Shown here one piece after another: positions 32,811 through 41,409 of a stretch of 64,000 nt of DNA. Source of the stretch: Pantoea vagans (GTDB taxonomy: Bacteria > Pseudomonadota > Gammaproteobacteria > Enterobacterales > Enterobacteriaceae); NCBI RefSeq assembly GCF_004792415.1, contig NZ_CP038853.1:2046001-2110000 (forward strand), in the 5' to 3' direction. How positions within the stretch are numbered: the stretch's first letter is position 1; the number at the start of each line of letters is the position of its first letter. Made by a program: the position numbers and the translations under genes. The notes under the pieces were generated by a model that searched no databases, was not told where the DNA came from, and saw only the letters and a list, made by a program, of their open reading frames with translations.

Positions 32811-35458
32811 TTACTGTTTTTCACCATGGCAATGCAGTTAAGTGTCATGCGTGCGACAGGTAATGTTTCACTTTCTGCGGGTAGCTGATAAGGAATAGTA
32901 CAGTTATCCGCTGAACCGCTGCCCCATACCACTGAGAGCGTGCCTTTCTGTTTCACGCCAGTCAGATAGGCTTCGCCGCTGTCACCCACAATGCTGGATG
33001 CACCTGTTGTTTTCTCTGTCACTGAGGCTCCAAAAGGCACGGGATGGCCGTCGTGTATCAGGCTGAAAATAGCCCTGAGTCCGACATGCGTATTATATTC
33101 TGCCCGCACAATGGCCCCTTCAGTCGGCACCACATCACGAACGGTGTCGTCGAGTTCGGTATGCATATCCAGGCTTTTCACATCCAGAGCAACACGATTG
33201 CTACGATAAACGGAGGCATAAGGCATCACTGCATAACCACGCCAGTCGGTGGTGACGCCGGTTTCGTTCTCTACCCGCACACCTTTCGCACCCGGTGCTT
33301 TGATAAGCACATTGGTATCGCCAAGCGGCTGGCTGAGTGTAATACCGTTGGCATGGGCAATGACGCCGCCTGAAATGTCCCAGTTCATTGCGTGGTCACC
33401 ATTACTGTAGCTGTAGCCACCGCTTGCCCTGGCATCTGATCCATCCCAGCTGACATTCAAATTGCCACTGTTGCCGTTCCGGTTACTGTGGCCTTGCATG
33501 ACGCTGTAGCTGAGGTTATTTCCCTGCAGCAGAGTACCGGTTACACCGGTCTGCATTTGAGTAACCCCATTCTGATCGCGGTTAGCCTGGGCTGTCGCAT
33601 ACATACTGTTAAGCGCTTCATGCTCGGCCATGTCATGGCCCAGCCAGCGCCCAAATGGAATTGAAATGTTCAGTGAGATAAGCCGATCTGTTTCTGGCAT
33701 ACCCTTACTGCGGCTGAGCGAATAGGCCAGATTATAATTAATTCCGTGCCAGCCACTGGAGAAGCCAGCCTGATACCATTCATCACTGCCATTACTGTTC
33801 CAGTAATCCTGATGTGTGGCGCTCAGGTTTAACGATCCCCAATCACTGATCTGCTGCGAAACACTAAGCTGGAAGCGCCCTTTCTTGCTATTCAGAAGAT
33901 TGTGGTAACTGACAGGTTCAAACTGCGGACCGCGCCCGTCACCATTATCTTTCCATTCATTCTGATAGCCGTTCATCGCTTCCCATGCGGTTTCACCCAG
34001 CGTGTAGAAGCCGCGCGTTGAATAGCGATACCCCAGCAGTTGAAACGTGGTGCCGGTATGATTAAGCGATTTGGCATAAAGGAAACGAACAGACTGGCCG
34101 TTGTGTGTGCTTCCATCTGTTAGCTGACTGCGGGCTGCGGTGACATCAACCGATACCGCGCCCCAGTCGCCGAGGTTGCGTCCAATTCCGGTCAGTATTG
34201 AGAAATAATTTCTGGCAATCTGGCTGCCGCCATAAAGCGTGGTGCCATTTGTCAGTCCTCTGGCCAGCGTTCCCTGTGCAAATAATGGCGCCTCTTTACC
34301 CGCCAGGCCGCTGCGATAGCGACCGGCAACGACATCATATTTAGTGCGTCCCTCACGCTGAAGTAGTGGCACCGTGGAGTATGGCACAACAAATTTCTGT
34401 ACCGATCCAGCATCATTTTTTATCGTAACTTCAAGATCGCCACTTGAAGACGTTGCATTCAGATCGTTAATCTCAAATGCGCCAGACTGCACCACATTCT
34501 GATAAATGACGTAGCCATTTTGCCGCACCGTAATCTGCGATCGTCCGGAAGCGATACCGCGAATCGCTGGCGCATAGCCTTGTTGGCTGTTGGGGTACAT
34601 CGCATCTGAGGAGTAGAGCCGGACGCCACGAAAACCCAGACTCTCGTAGATATCACCTGAGCTATTACTGTCGCCCAGAACCAGTTCGCTTTTAAATGGA
34701 ATGATGGTGCGTTCAACAAAGGTAGAGATATTCTGCCACTGACTTTGATGGTAGCCATCAGCATAATCGGCGTAATTCCAGGCACCGTTGTTTCTGAGCC
34801 GCCATGCTCCGATATTTAAACCGCTGGTCAGGTTCAGATAATAACTGCTGTTTCTGTCACCTTTGCTGCCGGTCAGCGTGTAATTCAGCAACGCTGCATT
34901 GATACCCTCATCCCAATCCTCTGGCGGAATATAACCTTCTGCACTGTTTCTTAGTGCAGCCTGAGGGAACGTCAGCGTCAGGCGCTGCGATGAAAAATCA
35001 TAATATGAGGTAGCACCCGGAAAGCTTTTAGCGAAATCTATGCACTGATCCTGGTTATCTGTTGCCGTTAACGCCATCAGATTTTCAGTATGAATGCCCA
35101 GCCGTTTCAGCCATGCCACTGTCAGGCAAGGCTGCAGCCCTGTACCGTCCGATTTTACGACTGCAGGCGCGGTGCCGGTCTGAGGCTGAGAAGCAATGGC
35201 GACAAAGCGCAGTGGACTGGTAGTGACAAATTCGTCGTTGCGCCAGATATCAACGCGATAAACGCCGGGAAGCTGCCCTGAGCCATTTTCGAAGCGAGAA
35301 AGATCGGCAACTTCATTGCCTTCTTTCGTCAGAAAGGCCGGGTTAAACCAGTCCTGAGCATGAGCAGAACCAGAGAGCGCGACAAACAGGGCAAGAGCTG
35401 AATACCGAAAAAATGGCATTTTCCCCTGAGCCGATCTGCTGAATACCGGGTGGCGCAT
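32807..35458 (-). CDS. Fimbrial outer-membrane usher (FimD/PapC family)
   Basis: Outer-membrane pore that assembles and secretes the fimbria. 883 residues: signal peptide ending GSAHA, N-terminal chaperone-binding domain (DWFNPAFLTKEGNEVADLSRF), 24-stranded barrel with a plug domain near residues 230-330 (YPNSQQGYAPAIRGIASGRS is a strong usher signature), and two C-terminal domains (TVRDVVPTEGAIVRAEY, PFGASV, SIVGDSGEAYL) with a cysteine pair (ADNCTIPY, LNCIAM). Length is normal for FimD-type ushers. AGGGAC lies eight bases before the ATG. A slightly later Met (MPFFRYS) is a possible alternative start. Confidence 0.95.
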   Translation of the reverse strand: MRHPVFSRSAQGKMPFFRYSALALFVALSGSAHAQDWFNPAFLTKEGNEVADLSRFENGSGQLPGVYRVDIWRNDEFVTTSPLRFVAIASQPQTGTAPAVVKSDGTGLQPCLTVAWLKRLGIHTENLMALTATDNQDQCIDFAKSFPGATSYYDFSSQRLTLTFPQAALRNSAEGYIPPEDWDEGINAALLNYTLTGSKGDRNSSYYLNLTSGLNIGAWRLRNNGAWNYADYADGYHQSQWQNISTFVERTIIPFKSELVLGDSNSSGDIYESLGFRGVRLYSSDAMYPNSQQGYAPAIRGIASGRSQITVRQNGYVIYQNVVQSGAFEINDLNATSSSGDLEVTIKNDAGSVQKFVVPYSTVPLLQREGRTKYDVVAGRYRSGLAGKEAPLFAQGTLARGLTNGTTLYGGSQIARNYFSILTGIGRNLGDWGAVSVDVTAARSQLTDGSTHNGQSVRFLYAKSLNHTGTTFQLLGYRYSTRGFYTLGETAWEAMNGYQNEWKDNGDGRGPQFEPVSYHNLLNSKKGRFQLSVSQQISDWGSLNLSATHQDYWNSNGSDEWYQAGFSSGWHGINYNLAYSLSRSKGMPETDRLISLNISIPFGRWLGHDMAEHEALNSMYATAQANRDQNGVTQMQTGVTGTLLQGNNLSYSVMQGHSNRNGNSGNLNVSWDGSDARASGGYSYSNGDHAMNWDISGGVIAHANGITLSQPLGDTNVLIKAPGAKGVRVENETGVTTDWRGYAVMPYASVYRSNRVALDVKSLDMHTELDDTVRDVVPTEGAIVRAEYNTHVGLRAIFSLIHDGHPVPFGASVTEKTTGASSIVGDSGEAYLTGVKQKGTLSVVWGSGSADNCTIPYQLPAESETLPVARMTLNCIAMVKNSK

Positions 35459-35503
35459 TATCGTGTCCCTGAGCGTTTAAAAAGAGGAAATCGTGGCAAT
35501 GGA

Positions 35504-36190
35504 TTAATGGATACCGCTGCTTTGTGGCGCAGTGATAGCACCATAATCATTTATGGTCTGGTAACGAACGTTTCCGGAAACACCCTTTGGCAATGAAAGG
35601 GTGAGATGTCCGAAGGGAGAAACCATTGTGTTTTCAAATTTCTTATTCCCCACGCTGATATTCACAAGCGATTGATAATATGGCGTCGGGTTATCAATGG
35701 TCAGCTGCCCTGCTCTTTCCTGAAACCCAATCTTTTTGGCCGACTCCATTTCGCTAATCGGTAAGCCATCCGGTCGCATAAAAAGCTTCATTCTGGACAA
35801 CACAGCCAGCTGCAGAGTATTCCCCTCATTCACTGCGTCTTTATTAACCGCCGGGATCGCTTTCACATTCATCCAGTACACTTTTTCCCGGTCTTTGGGC
35901 AGAGCCGCACCGGTATAAACGATACGCAGATTGTTTTCACTTTTAGGTGCAGCGGCAAACAGCGGCGGCGTAACAATGAAATCTTTTACACGTTGTCCAT
36001 TTTCATCCTCTACCCACGCCTGAATAAGATAGCGTTCATGTCCATCACTATTGGTGACAGATAACGATGCCTGGCTGTCATTTTCCGGGTAAATAATTCG
36101 GGTAGCACCTGGCGCAATACCGCCCGCATGAGCCGGGTTAAATACACAGGCTGCCAGCATGGCCGCACAGATTAATGATTTTTTCAGCAT
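35504..36190 (-). CDS. Periplasmic fimbrial chaperone (FimC/PapD family)
   Basis: Caps pilin subunits in the periplasm by donor-strand complementation and carries them to the usher. 228 residues: signal peptide ending NPAHA, then the first Ig domain with GATRIIYPENDSQASL (Arg near the start of mature protein anchors pilin C termini), the conserved VTPPLF and NLRIVYTG with KDREKVYWMNVKAIP, the family signature, and a second Ig domain. Complete, with no cysteine pair. It sits in the usual place before the usher gene, 45 bases apart. Confidence 0.95.
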   Translation of the reverse strand: MLKKSLICAAMLAACVFNPAHAGGIAPGATRIIYPENDSQASLSVTNSDGHERYLIQAWVEDENGQRVKDFIVTPPLFAAAPKSENNLRIVYTGAALPKDREKVYWMNVKAIPAVNKDAVNEGNTLQLAVLSRMKLFMRPDGLPISEMESAKKIGFQERAGQLTIDNPTPYYQSLVNISVGNKKFENTMVSPFGHLTLSLPKGVSGNVRYQTINDYGAITAPQSSGIH

Positions 36191-36219
36191 GATGTTTTGA
36201 CCTGTTTAAGGGGTTCAGA

Positions 36220-36801
36220 TTAGGGGTACGCGATATTCAGACGAACTTCACTATGCAGTTCTTCAGGATGAACACGTAAAGATGAGGCAAGATAACGTGC
36301 GATATAATGAATTTCCGTATCCTTTCCACTCGCCTGACGCACCATCACGGGTGCCCCATCGGGTCTAATCTGTTTCCCTTGTGTATCGGAGATTAATAAT
36401 CCGACATGACTATCTTCACTTTCCTGCCTGATGTTTTCCGCACTCTCATCATCAGAGGCCACCTGAAAAAGGGTCGGCATTAGCGGGTTCGCCGCTCCTG
36501 AAAAGGAAATATTTACGCCACCACTGATTTCACTTTTACAGTCGGCTAAGTAAACCGTAAAAGGCCGCGCTGCTGTGGTGATATCACCCGAATGCCTGAA
36601 GGCGTGTAACGTAAAGTTCCCCATATCAACATGCATATCCGCATGGTCTGAGGTGACAATACATGCTCCGGCAATAACCTTTCCGTGGATGTGTAATTTC
36701 CCGCTTGTTATTTCAGCATCGTAATTTTTCACAGCGCCATATCCGGCGAAGGAAGTCAGAAATAATCCGACGAGCAAGGTGGTAAAATCAGGACGCATCA
36801 T
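36220..36801 (-). CDS. Minor fimbrial subunit (FimI-like)
   Basis: Pilin-domain protein of about 193 residues with a signal peptide ending near AGYGA, a cysteine pair (VIAGACIVTS and LADCKSE) and the pilin core VNISFSGAANPLMPTLF. Its C terminus, RLNIAYP, has the penultimate Tyr of pilins but ends in Pro. It lies between the major pilin and the chaperone, where FimI is found in type 1 operons; FimI stops fimbrial growth or anchors the rod, which is only a positional suggestion here. I start at 36801; an upstream in-frame ATG would give a 36-residue extension with no secretion logic. Confidence 0.83.
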   Translation of the reverse strand: MMRPDFTTLLVGLFLTSFAGYGAVKNYDAEITSGKLHIHGKVIAGACIVTSDHADMHVDMGNFTLHAFRHSGDITTAARPFTVYLADCKSEISGGVNISFSGAANPLMPTLFQVASDDESAENIRQESEDSHVGLLISDTQGKQIRPDGAPVMVRQASGKDTEIHYIARYLASSLRVHPEELHSEVRLNIAYP

Positions 36802-36865
36802 ATATTCAGTCTCTAAGAAATGCCCATTCTGCCCAATAAGGCATCGAACAAAATGGGCGAAAAAC

Positions 36866-37426
36866 TTAGTTGTACTGCATGATGAAGTTCGCGTCAGCGT
36901 TTGCATCACCTGCTGTTGCTACGCCAGTTGATTTATATTGCGCCGCAAATTTCAGGATATTTTCACCATTGATCAGTGTGGTTTTATCCGTAAAGGTAGA
37001 ACCATCCATCTTAACGACGGCAGAGGTATTATCCAGAACCTGAATACCAATATTTGTTGCGGTGCCGCTGTTTGAGGATGAGAGATCCTCATCTACAGCC
37101 AGTAAGGTTGGATCCTGAGCATCAGTACGACCTGAGAAAGCCACTGCAGCGGTTTTAGCAACAGAGATGTCACAATCTTCCAGTTTGATCTGGAAAGGAA
37201 CAATCGAGCCAAGTACACCGGCAGTTTTGAAATGATGGGTGGTGTATTCGCCCAGCTTAACTTCCTGATTGTCAGTGTCTGTGCTGACTGAGCACGGTGC
37301 TGCAACCAGTTTCCCTTTAAAATGGACCGTACCGCCGTTAACTGTGATTGGAGTATCAGCATGCGCCACACCTGCAAAAAATGCCACAGCGGTGCTCATG
37401 ATTACAGCCAGTTTTTTCATTTTCAT
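36866..37426 (-). CDS. Major fimbrial subunit (FimA-like pilin)
   Basis: Main rod subunit, first gene of the operon. 186 residues: signal peptide to about residue 23 (AGVAHA), then TVHFKGKLVAAPCSV with the donor-strand start, the second Cys in LEDCDIS, the pilin core AAVAFSGRTDAQDPTLLAV and the C-terminal NFIMQYN with penultimate Tyr. Start at 37426 has AAGGGA seven bases upstream. 65 bases separate it from the FimI-like gene. It shows the same TTHHFKTAG/WQTKQLVKAG-type layout as the last pilin of the operon, suggesting a duplication. Confidence 0.9.
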   Translation of the reverse strand: MKMKKLAVIMSTAVAFFAGVAHADTPITVNGGTVHFKGKLVAAPCSVSTDTDNQEVKLGEYTTHHFKTAGVLGSIVPFQIKLEDCDISVAKTAAVAFSGRTDAQDPTLLAVDEDLSSSNSGTATNIGIQVLDNTSAVVKMDGSTFTDKTTLINGENILKFAAQYKSTGVATAGDANADANFIMQYN

Positions 37427-38102
37427 TATATATCCCTTGATTAAAGTTTCTGTAACTACACAACACAACTTCACGTTTCTCCCGGTTTTCCGCCCCGTGA
37501 GAATTATGACGTGCCCTGTCCCTGCCACTTATTAAAGGTGCAGGGAAAGATTGAAAAACACTAAAATTCGATACAGGTAAACTGATTGAGATGTTTTTTT
37601 AAAATCGCCAGCCTGAAGTTTTTTCCGTTACGTATACGTTTATTTCATTTATCTGGCTTTGATAAAGCGCCAGGGCCAGAAGGAATGTCGACGAGTATAA
37701 AACCTGGTTGGACAGATGACAAACCCTGCATCGCTGACTTAATAAGCCAGCAAAGATTAACTTTCATCAAAAATAAGGAATATGTGTATTTAATAACCAG
37801 CGCAACACCAATAAATATCAAACACTTAAATGGAAAGGTAATTCATCTGAATATACATATTGCGAGAATATCAGTTAAAATAAACACCATTGACCCTCCG
37901 GCTTAACCTGAATTTTACCGGGTTCGTTTTTGTTTCGTTTATTTTTAATAAGCATGAACAGGTTTTCAGACCAGTGCGACTGAAAGAATGAGCATAAATA
38001 AAATTTAAACGCGTCAGCGTCATGCATAAAAAATGAATACTAAAGGCTGATGATATAAGGGGTGATAATTTAATAAAGACAATGTCAGACGTATACAGCA
38101 AG
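37427..38102. other. AT-rich upstream region of the fimbrial operon
   Basis: About 680 bases, strongly AT-rich, the likely promoter and regulatory region of the fimbrial operon and a probable target for H-NS-type silencing. An imperfect hairpin (tccctgc ... gcaggga, 37521-37550) lies in the likely leader. No invertible-switch repeats and no recombinase gene were seen. A plus-strand frame at 37685-37906 (start ATG just after AAGGA) encodes about 73 residues with no recognised motif and is not accepted as a gene. Confidence 0.55.
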
Positions 38103-38135
38103 AAAAACCGGAAGAGCTGCTGCAGCCCTTCCGGT
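38103..38135 (-). terminator. Intrinsic terminator of the DsbA-like gene
   Basis: On the minus strand: accggaag, interior imperfect stem with gctgcagcagc, cttccggt, then five T. It begins about 50 bases after the stop. Confidence 0.85.
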
Positions 38136-38185
38136 AGGTTCAGGAGGATAAAATTTAAATCAGCAAACGTCAGAACAAGACACAA

Positions 38186-39544
38186 TCACTTTTTCTGCTG
38201 ACCGGATGCTTTACTGATAGCATCCTGCAGCGCTTTTTCATCCGTGCCGCCAGGGAAAATTGTCACGTTATCCATTGATGCACCTGATGCTGGCATCACG
38301 ATCATGCCAGGCGTTCCCTGGAATCCCAGGTTTTGCGCCAGTGCATCGGTGCGCGCCAGGATACTAAGCATCTCCTGTTCATCTTTGGCTTTTAACTTAC
38401 TGGCACCGGCTGCTGAAGCCGCTTTGTTAATATCGCTCTGGGTCAACTGGCCTTCAGTGTGATTAGTGGCAAATAGCGCATCATGATAATTCATGTAAGC
38501 ATCGCCGCCCTTCTGCTGCCAGATTTTAAGACCCGTTTCGGCTGCTTTCAGAGAGGGTTTCCAGCGATAACCAAAAATAGGCCATTCTTTGAAAACAAAA
38601 CGTACCTGAGGATTGTTCTTCATTAACGACTTAATCACCGGGGCCTGGTGCGAACAGACGCTACACTGGTAATCGAAGAACTCTGTAAACACCACTTTTG
38701 CGTCGGCGGGGCCGATTGAAGGCACGGATTTGTCATTCAGTAATGCATCCTGATGCTGCAAAACGGCGCTGGTCATGACTTTACGCTGCTCTTCATGCTG
38801 CAACTGCTGAAGTTTTTGATCGACTTCAATCAGTAACTCCGGATGTTTAAGTAAATATGCTTTAGCCACCTCTCCAATTCGTGCTTCCTGTTCAGGTGTA
38901 AACAGCGCTTCAGAGCCTGCAGCGTTACCTGTCGTGGATTTGTCCGCTTTGTTGGCATCAGTTGTTTTCTTGTCGGGTGCGACCAGTGGCTGCGATGAGG
39001 TGTCAGTGGCGCCTGAAGCGCTCTCAGCCGGCTGTTTTGCTGCTGCCGGTTGTTCAGCATCAGAGGTTACTTTTTCTGGCTGAGGCTGTGCTGCCTCTTT
39101 GACATCGGGCTTCTGTGGTACAGCAGCAGGCGTGGCGGTTGATGCTTCCGGGGCTGCGGTAGCCGGCGCTTCATTGTTCTGTGATGATGACGCAGAGTCA
39201 GATGTCAGCGCTGCTGTTGCATTGTCTTTTTTACTGCTTTGCGGTGTTGAATCCGCGTCAGATTGAGCGGTAACCGGTGCTGATGGTGCCGGACTGGCCG
39301 GAGATGACGATTCTGGCTGCGGCGCAGATTGAGGCGCTGTCGACGTTTTGGTTGCTGACACGTTGCCTGCCTGTGATTCAGATTGTACAGCCGATACTGG
39401 CGAAGTATCGCTGACAGCCTGCTCGCTGGCGCTGGCATGATTCTCTGCATTATCAGAGACAACGGCCTCATTCGCCATTGCAGTTGAAACGCCGGTAGCC
39501 CCTGCCAGCAACATAATGGCCAGTGCCAGATTATTCATTCTCAT
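38186..39544 (-). CDS. DsbA-family thiol oxidoreductase with long low-complexity linker
   Basis: Periplasmic thioredoxin-fold protein with an odd architecture. 452 residues: signal peptide (about 1-24, ending STAMA); about 185 residues rich in Ala, Ser, Pro, Gln, Thr and Lys with no hydrophobic core, likely disordered; a helical segment (LFTPEQEARIGEVAKAYLLK ... LLIEVDQKLQQLQHEEQ) that could mediate oligomers as in ScsC/BdbD relatives; then the catalytic domain with CSVC near residue 290 and the cis-Pro loop GTPGMIVM. CSVC differs from CPHC of DsbA. It may form or isomerise disulfides in fimbrial subunits encoded next door; this is inference. GTG at 39577 would bury the signal peptide. Confidence 0.82.
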   Translation of the reverse strand: MRMNNLALAIMLLAGATGVSTAMANEAVVSDNAENHASASEQAVSDTSPVSAVQSESQAGNVSATKTSTAPQSAPQPESSSPASPAPSAPVTAQSDADSTPQSSKKDNATAALTSDSASSSQNNEAPATAAPEASTATPAAVPQKPDVKEAAQPQPEKVTSDAEQPAAAKQPAESASGATDTSSQPLVAPDKKTTDANKADKSTTGNAAGSEALFTPEQEARIGEVAKAYLLKHPELLIEVDQKLQQLQHEEQRKVMTSAVLQHQDALLNDKSVPSIGPADAKVVFTEFFDYQCSVCSHQAPVIKSLMKNNPQVRFVFKEWPIFGYRWKPSLKAAETGLKIWQQKGGDAYMNYHDALFATNHTEGQLTQSDINKAASAAGASKLKAKDEQEMLSILARTDALAQNLGFQGTPGMIVMPASGASMDNVTIFPGGTDEKALQDAISKASGQQKK

Positions 39545-39734
39545 TGCTTGTTTTGTCCTGAAAGTTGGGTCGTTCACGTGTTATAGCGATAGCCATCGCT
39601 CTGGTGCCCGGATTGATGATGTGGATCCCCGGCAGCGCCTGTAAGCGTTGATCTGCGCTGCTATGCCTGAGCAAAACAGCAACGATGACAAAAGAAGAGC
39701 GGCGCTGCAGTAGCAGCGCTCTGGCTATTTTCAT
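39531..39734 (-). CDS. Possible small protein upstream of the DsbA-like gene
   Basis: Hypothetical 67-residue frame (MKIARALLLQRRSSFVIVAV...) whose stop overlaps the start of the DsbA-like gene by 14 bases, which suggests translational coupling. AGAGAG stands about six bases before this ATG; a longer version from 39767 has no ribosome binding site. One hydrophobic stretch (FVIVAVLL) is flanked by Arg, and no family is recognised. It may equally be chance coding in the leader of the next gene. Confidence 0.35.
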   Translation of the reverse strand: MKIARALLLQRRSSFVIVAVLLRHSSADQRLQALPGIHIINPGTRAMAIAITRERPNFQDKTSNENE

Positions 39735-40036
39735 TAGTGCTCTCTGTAACTTATTGATGCGCGTCATATAAAACGGCGTTAAGTGATTACCCGCCCCGCT
39801 TTCAGTACTGAATTGAGCCGGTGTTTAAGCTGTTGACCTGATTACGCTGAAAGGCCGTTAACGCACGACAGCTGAATGATTGATTGGAAGATCTTTTGTA
39901 TGATGTAACTAATTTACCGATATTTATCCTCTCTCGGAAATTTCACATTTCTTTCGGGTAAATACCGCTTTCGGCACAGGCACATTACTCTCTCAGCACT
40001 GTCACCCGACCTCAACAGTCAATAAAGGAAACATTG
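39735..40036. other. Divergent intergenic region before uraH
   Basis: About 300 AT-rich bases between the DsbA-like unit and uraH. AAAGGAAA just before 40037 is the uraH ribosome binding site. I see no clear promoter hexamers or operator. Confidence 0.5.
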
Positions 40037-40459
40037 ATGAAAACTTCATATGCTTTGATTGCTACATTACTGATGACCTCTGGCGCATCCGCTATCGCAG
40101 CCCAGCCGGCTGCCGCGAAAAACCCGCTGAGCGTGCACGTTCTTAATCTGCAGACGGGCCAGCCAACAGCCGGTATTGAAGTTGAACTGGATCAGAAACA
40201 GCAGGATAACTGGGTGAAGCTGGCGTCAGGCGTCACCGATAACAACGGTCGTATCAGCGCCCTGTTCCCGCAGGATAAAACGGCCAGCGCAGGCAGCTAC
40301 CGCGTCGTATTTAAAACCGGTGACTTCTATAAAAAGAGCAACCAGAAGACCTTCTTCCCGGAGATCCCGGTTGAGTTCAACATGGAAGCGAACGGTGAGC
40401 ATTACCATATTCCATTACTGCTGAGCCCGTTTGGTTACTCAACCTATCGCGGCAACTGA
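40037..40459 (+). CDS. uraH: 5-Hydroxyisourate hydrolase, periplasmic form
   Basis: Transthyretin-like enzyme that hydrolyses 5-hydroxyisourate (product of HpxO) to OHCU. 140 residues: signal peptide to about residue 24 (SGASAIAAQP), then the HIUase core LSVHVLNLQTGQPTAGIEV (first conserved His), GVTDNNGRIS, YRVVFKTGDFY, FFPEIPVEF, HYHIPLLLSPFGYSTYRGN. The C-terminal tetrapeptide is YRGN where the family has YRGS. Periplasmic HIUases are known, for example in Salmonella. The start at 40037 is preferred to TTG at 40034. The gene ends inside the convergent LysR gene (83-base overlap). Confidence 0.93.
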   Translation: MKTSYALIATLLMTSGASAIAAQPAAAKNPLSVHVLNLQTGQPTAGIEVELDQKQQDNWVKLASGVTDNNGRISALFPQDKTASAGSYRVVFKTGDFYKKSNQKTFFPEIPVEFNMEANGEHYHIPLLLSPFGYSTYRGN

Positions 40460-41396
40460 TGACCGTCCGGCACTCAGGTGCCGGATTCCCCTCTCCCGCG
40501 ACACGAGCCGGAAAACTGGACACCAGCCAGTCAATGAAGACCCGTAATCGTTGCGTCACGTGCCGGTTTTGCGGATAGACCAGATGAAACGGATAACCCG
40601 CGGGACGCCAGTCGCGCAGGATCTCCACCATCTCACCCCGCCGCAGAATCGACGACAGCGAATAGCTGAACGTCTGAATAATCCCCAGCCCTGCCAGCCC
40701 CGCGGCCAGATGCCCGTTACTCTCATTGACGCCAATACGATGCGCACTGATGATCTCAACTTTCTCTCCCTGCCGTTCGAACCGTAGCGGAAACGGTTTA
40801 CCGGTTAGCGGCGAAAGGTAACTCACCAGCCGGTGCCCGTTATGCAGTTCATCAGGATAGGCAGGCACGCCAGACGCTTTCAGATAGGCGGGTGTCGCGC
40901 AGGTGATCAGCGTAGCGTGACCAATCAGTCGGGCGACCAGTGAAGAGTCAGCCAGGGGACCGCCACGGATCACGCAGTCAACGTTATCGCTAATCAGGTT
41001 AACCGGGCGATCGGAGACGCCAAGATCGAGCGTAATGTCCGGATAGCGGGCAAAGAAGTCAGGCAACATCGGGATCAGAATATCCCGCGCGGTTGATCCG
41101 CCGATATCGACACGTAAATGCCCGCGCGGCTTACTGCGCAGCGCATTGAAACAGGCATCGATATCCTCCAGATCGTGCAGGATACGCAGTGCCTTCTCAT
41201 AGTATTCCCGCCCCTCCGCGGTAACGGTCACGCGTCGGGTCGTGCGCTGCAGGAGCCTGACGGAGAGATGCGCTTCCAGCTGCTGAACCAGCTTGCTCAG
41301 CGTGGCTTTCGGCATGTTCAGCGAGTCCGCCGCGCGGGTAAAACTGCCGCTTTCCACTACCCGTGAAAAAGCTTTAATCGCCAGCAGCTGATCCAT
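40377..41396 (-). CDS. LysR family transcriptional regulator
   Basis: DNA-binding regulator, likely controlling the divergent SDR gene. 339 residues: N-terminal winged helix (FSRVVESGSFTRAADSLNMP, HTH near residues 18-37, LSKLVQQLEAHLSVRLLQRTTRR) and a substrate-binding domain (RGHLRVDIGGSTARDILIP). LysR proteins are usually about 300 residues; this one has roughly 35 extra C-terminal residues (ECRTVISCRDRLSNQTG...) that are read antisense to the last 83 bases of uraH, so the stop may have been lost and replaced downstream. The divergent region holds two ATCC/GGAT palindromes suited to regulator binding. Confidence 0.9.
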   Translation of the reverse strand: MDQLLAIKAFSRVVESGSFTRAADSLNMPKATLSKLVQQLEAHLSVRLLQRTTRRVTVTAEGREYYEKALRILHDLEDIDACFNALRSKPRGHLRVDIGGSTARDILIPMLPDFFARYPDITLDLGVSDRPVNLISDNVDCVIRGGPLADSSLVARLIGHATLITCATPAYLKASGVPAYPDELHNGHRLVSYLSPLTGKPFPLRFERQGEKVEIISAHRIGVNESNGHLAAGLAGLGIIQTFSYSLSSILRRGEMVEILRDWRPAGYPFHLVYPQNRHVTQRLRVFIDWLVSSFPARVAGEGNPAPECRTVISCRDRLSNQTGSAVMEYGNAHRSLPC

Positions 41397-41409
41397 TCGC
41401 GTCCCCTAT

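Noticed and set aside
37586..37906. 106-codon plus-strand frame in the fimbrial upstream region
   Set aside because: No family resemblance, lies in regulatory AT-rich DNA, and its better ATG (37685) has an ill-spaced ribosome binding site. Kept only as a note.
37427..38102. Possible phase-variable invertible switch before the fimbrial operon
   Set aside because: No pair of matching inverted repeats flanking a promoter and no recombinase gene could be found.
37871..38185. 104-codon minus-strand frame after the DsbA-like gene
   Set aside because: Runs through the intrinsic terminator of that gene and has no domain.
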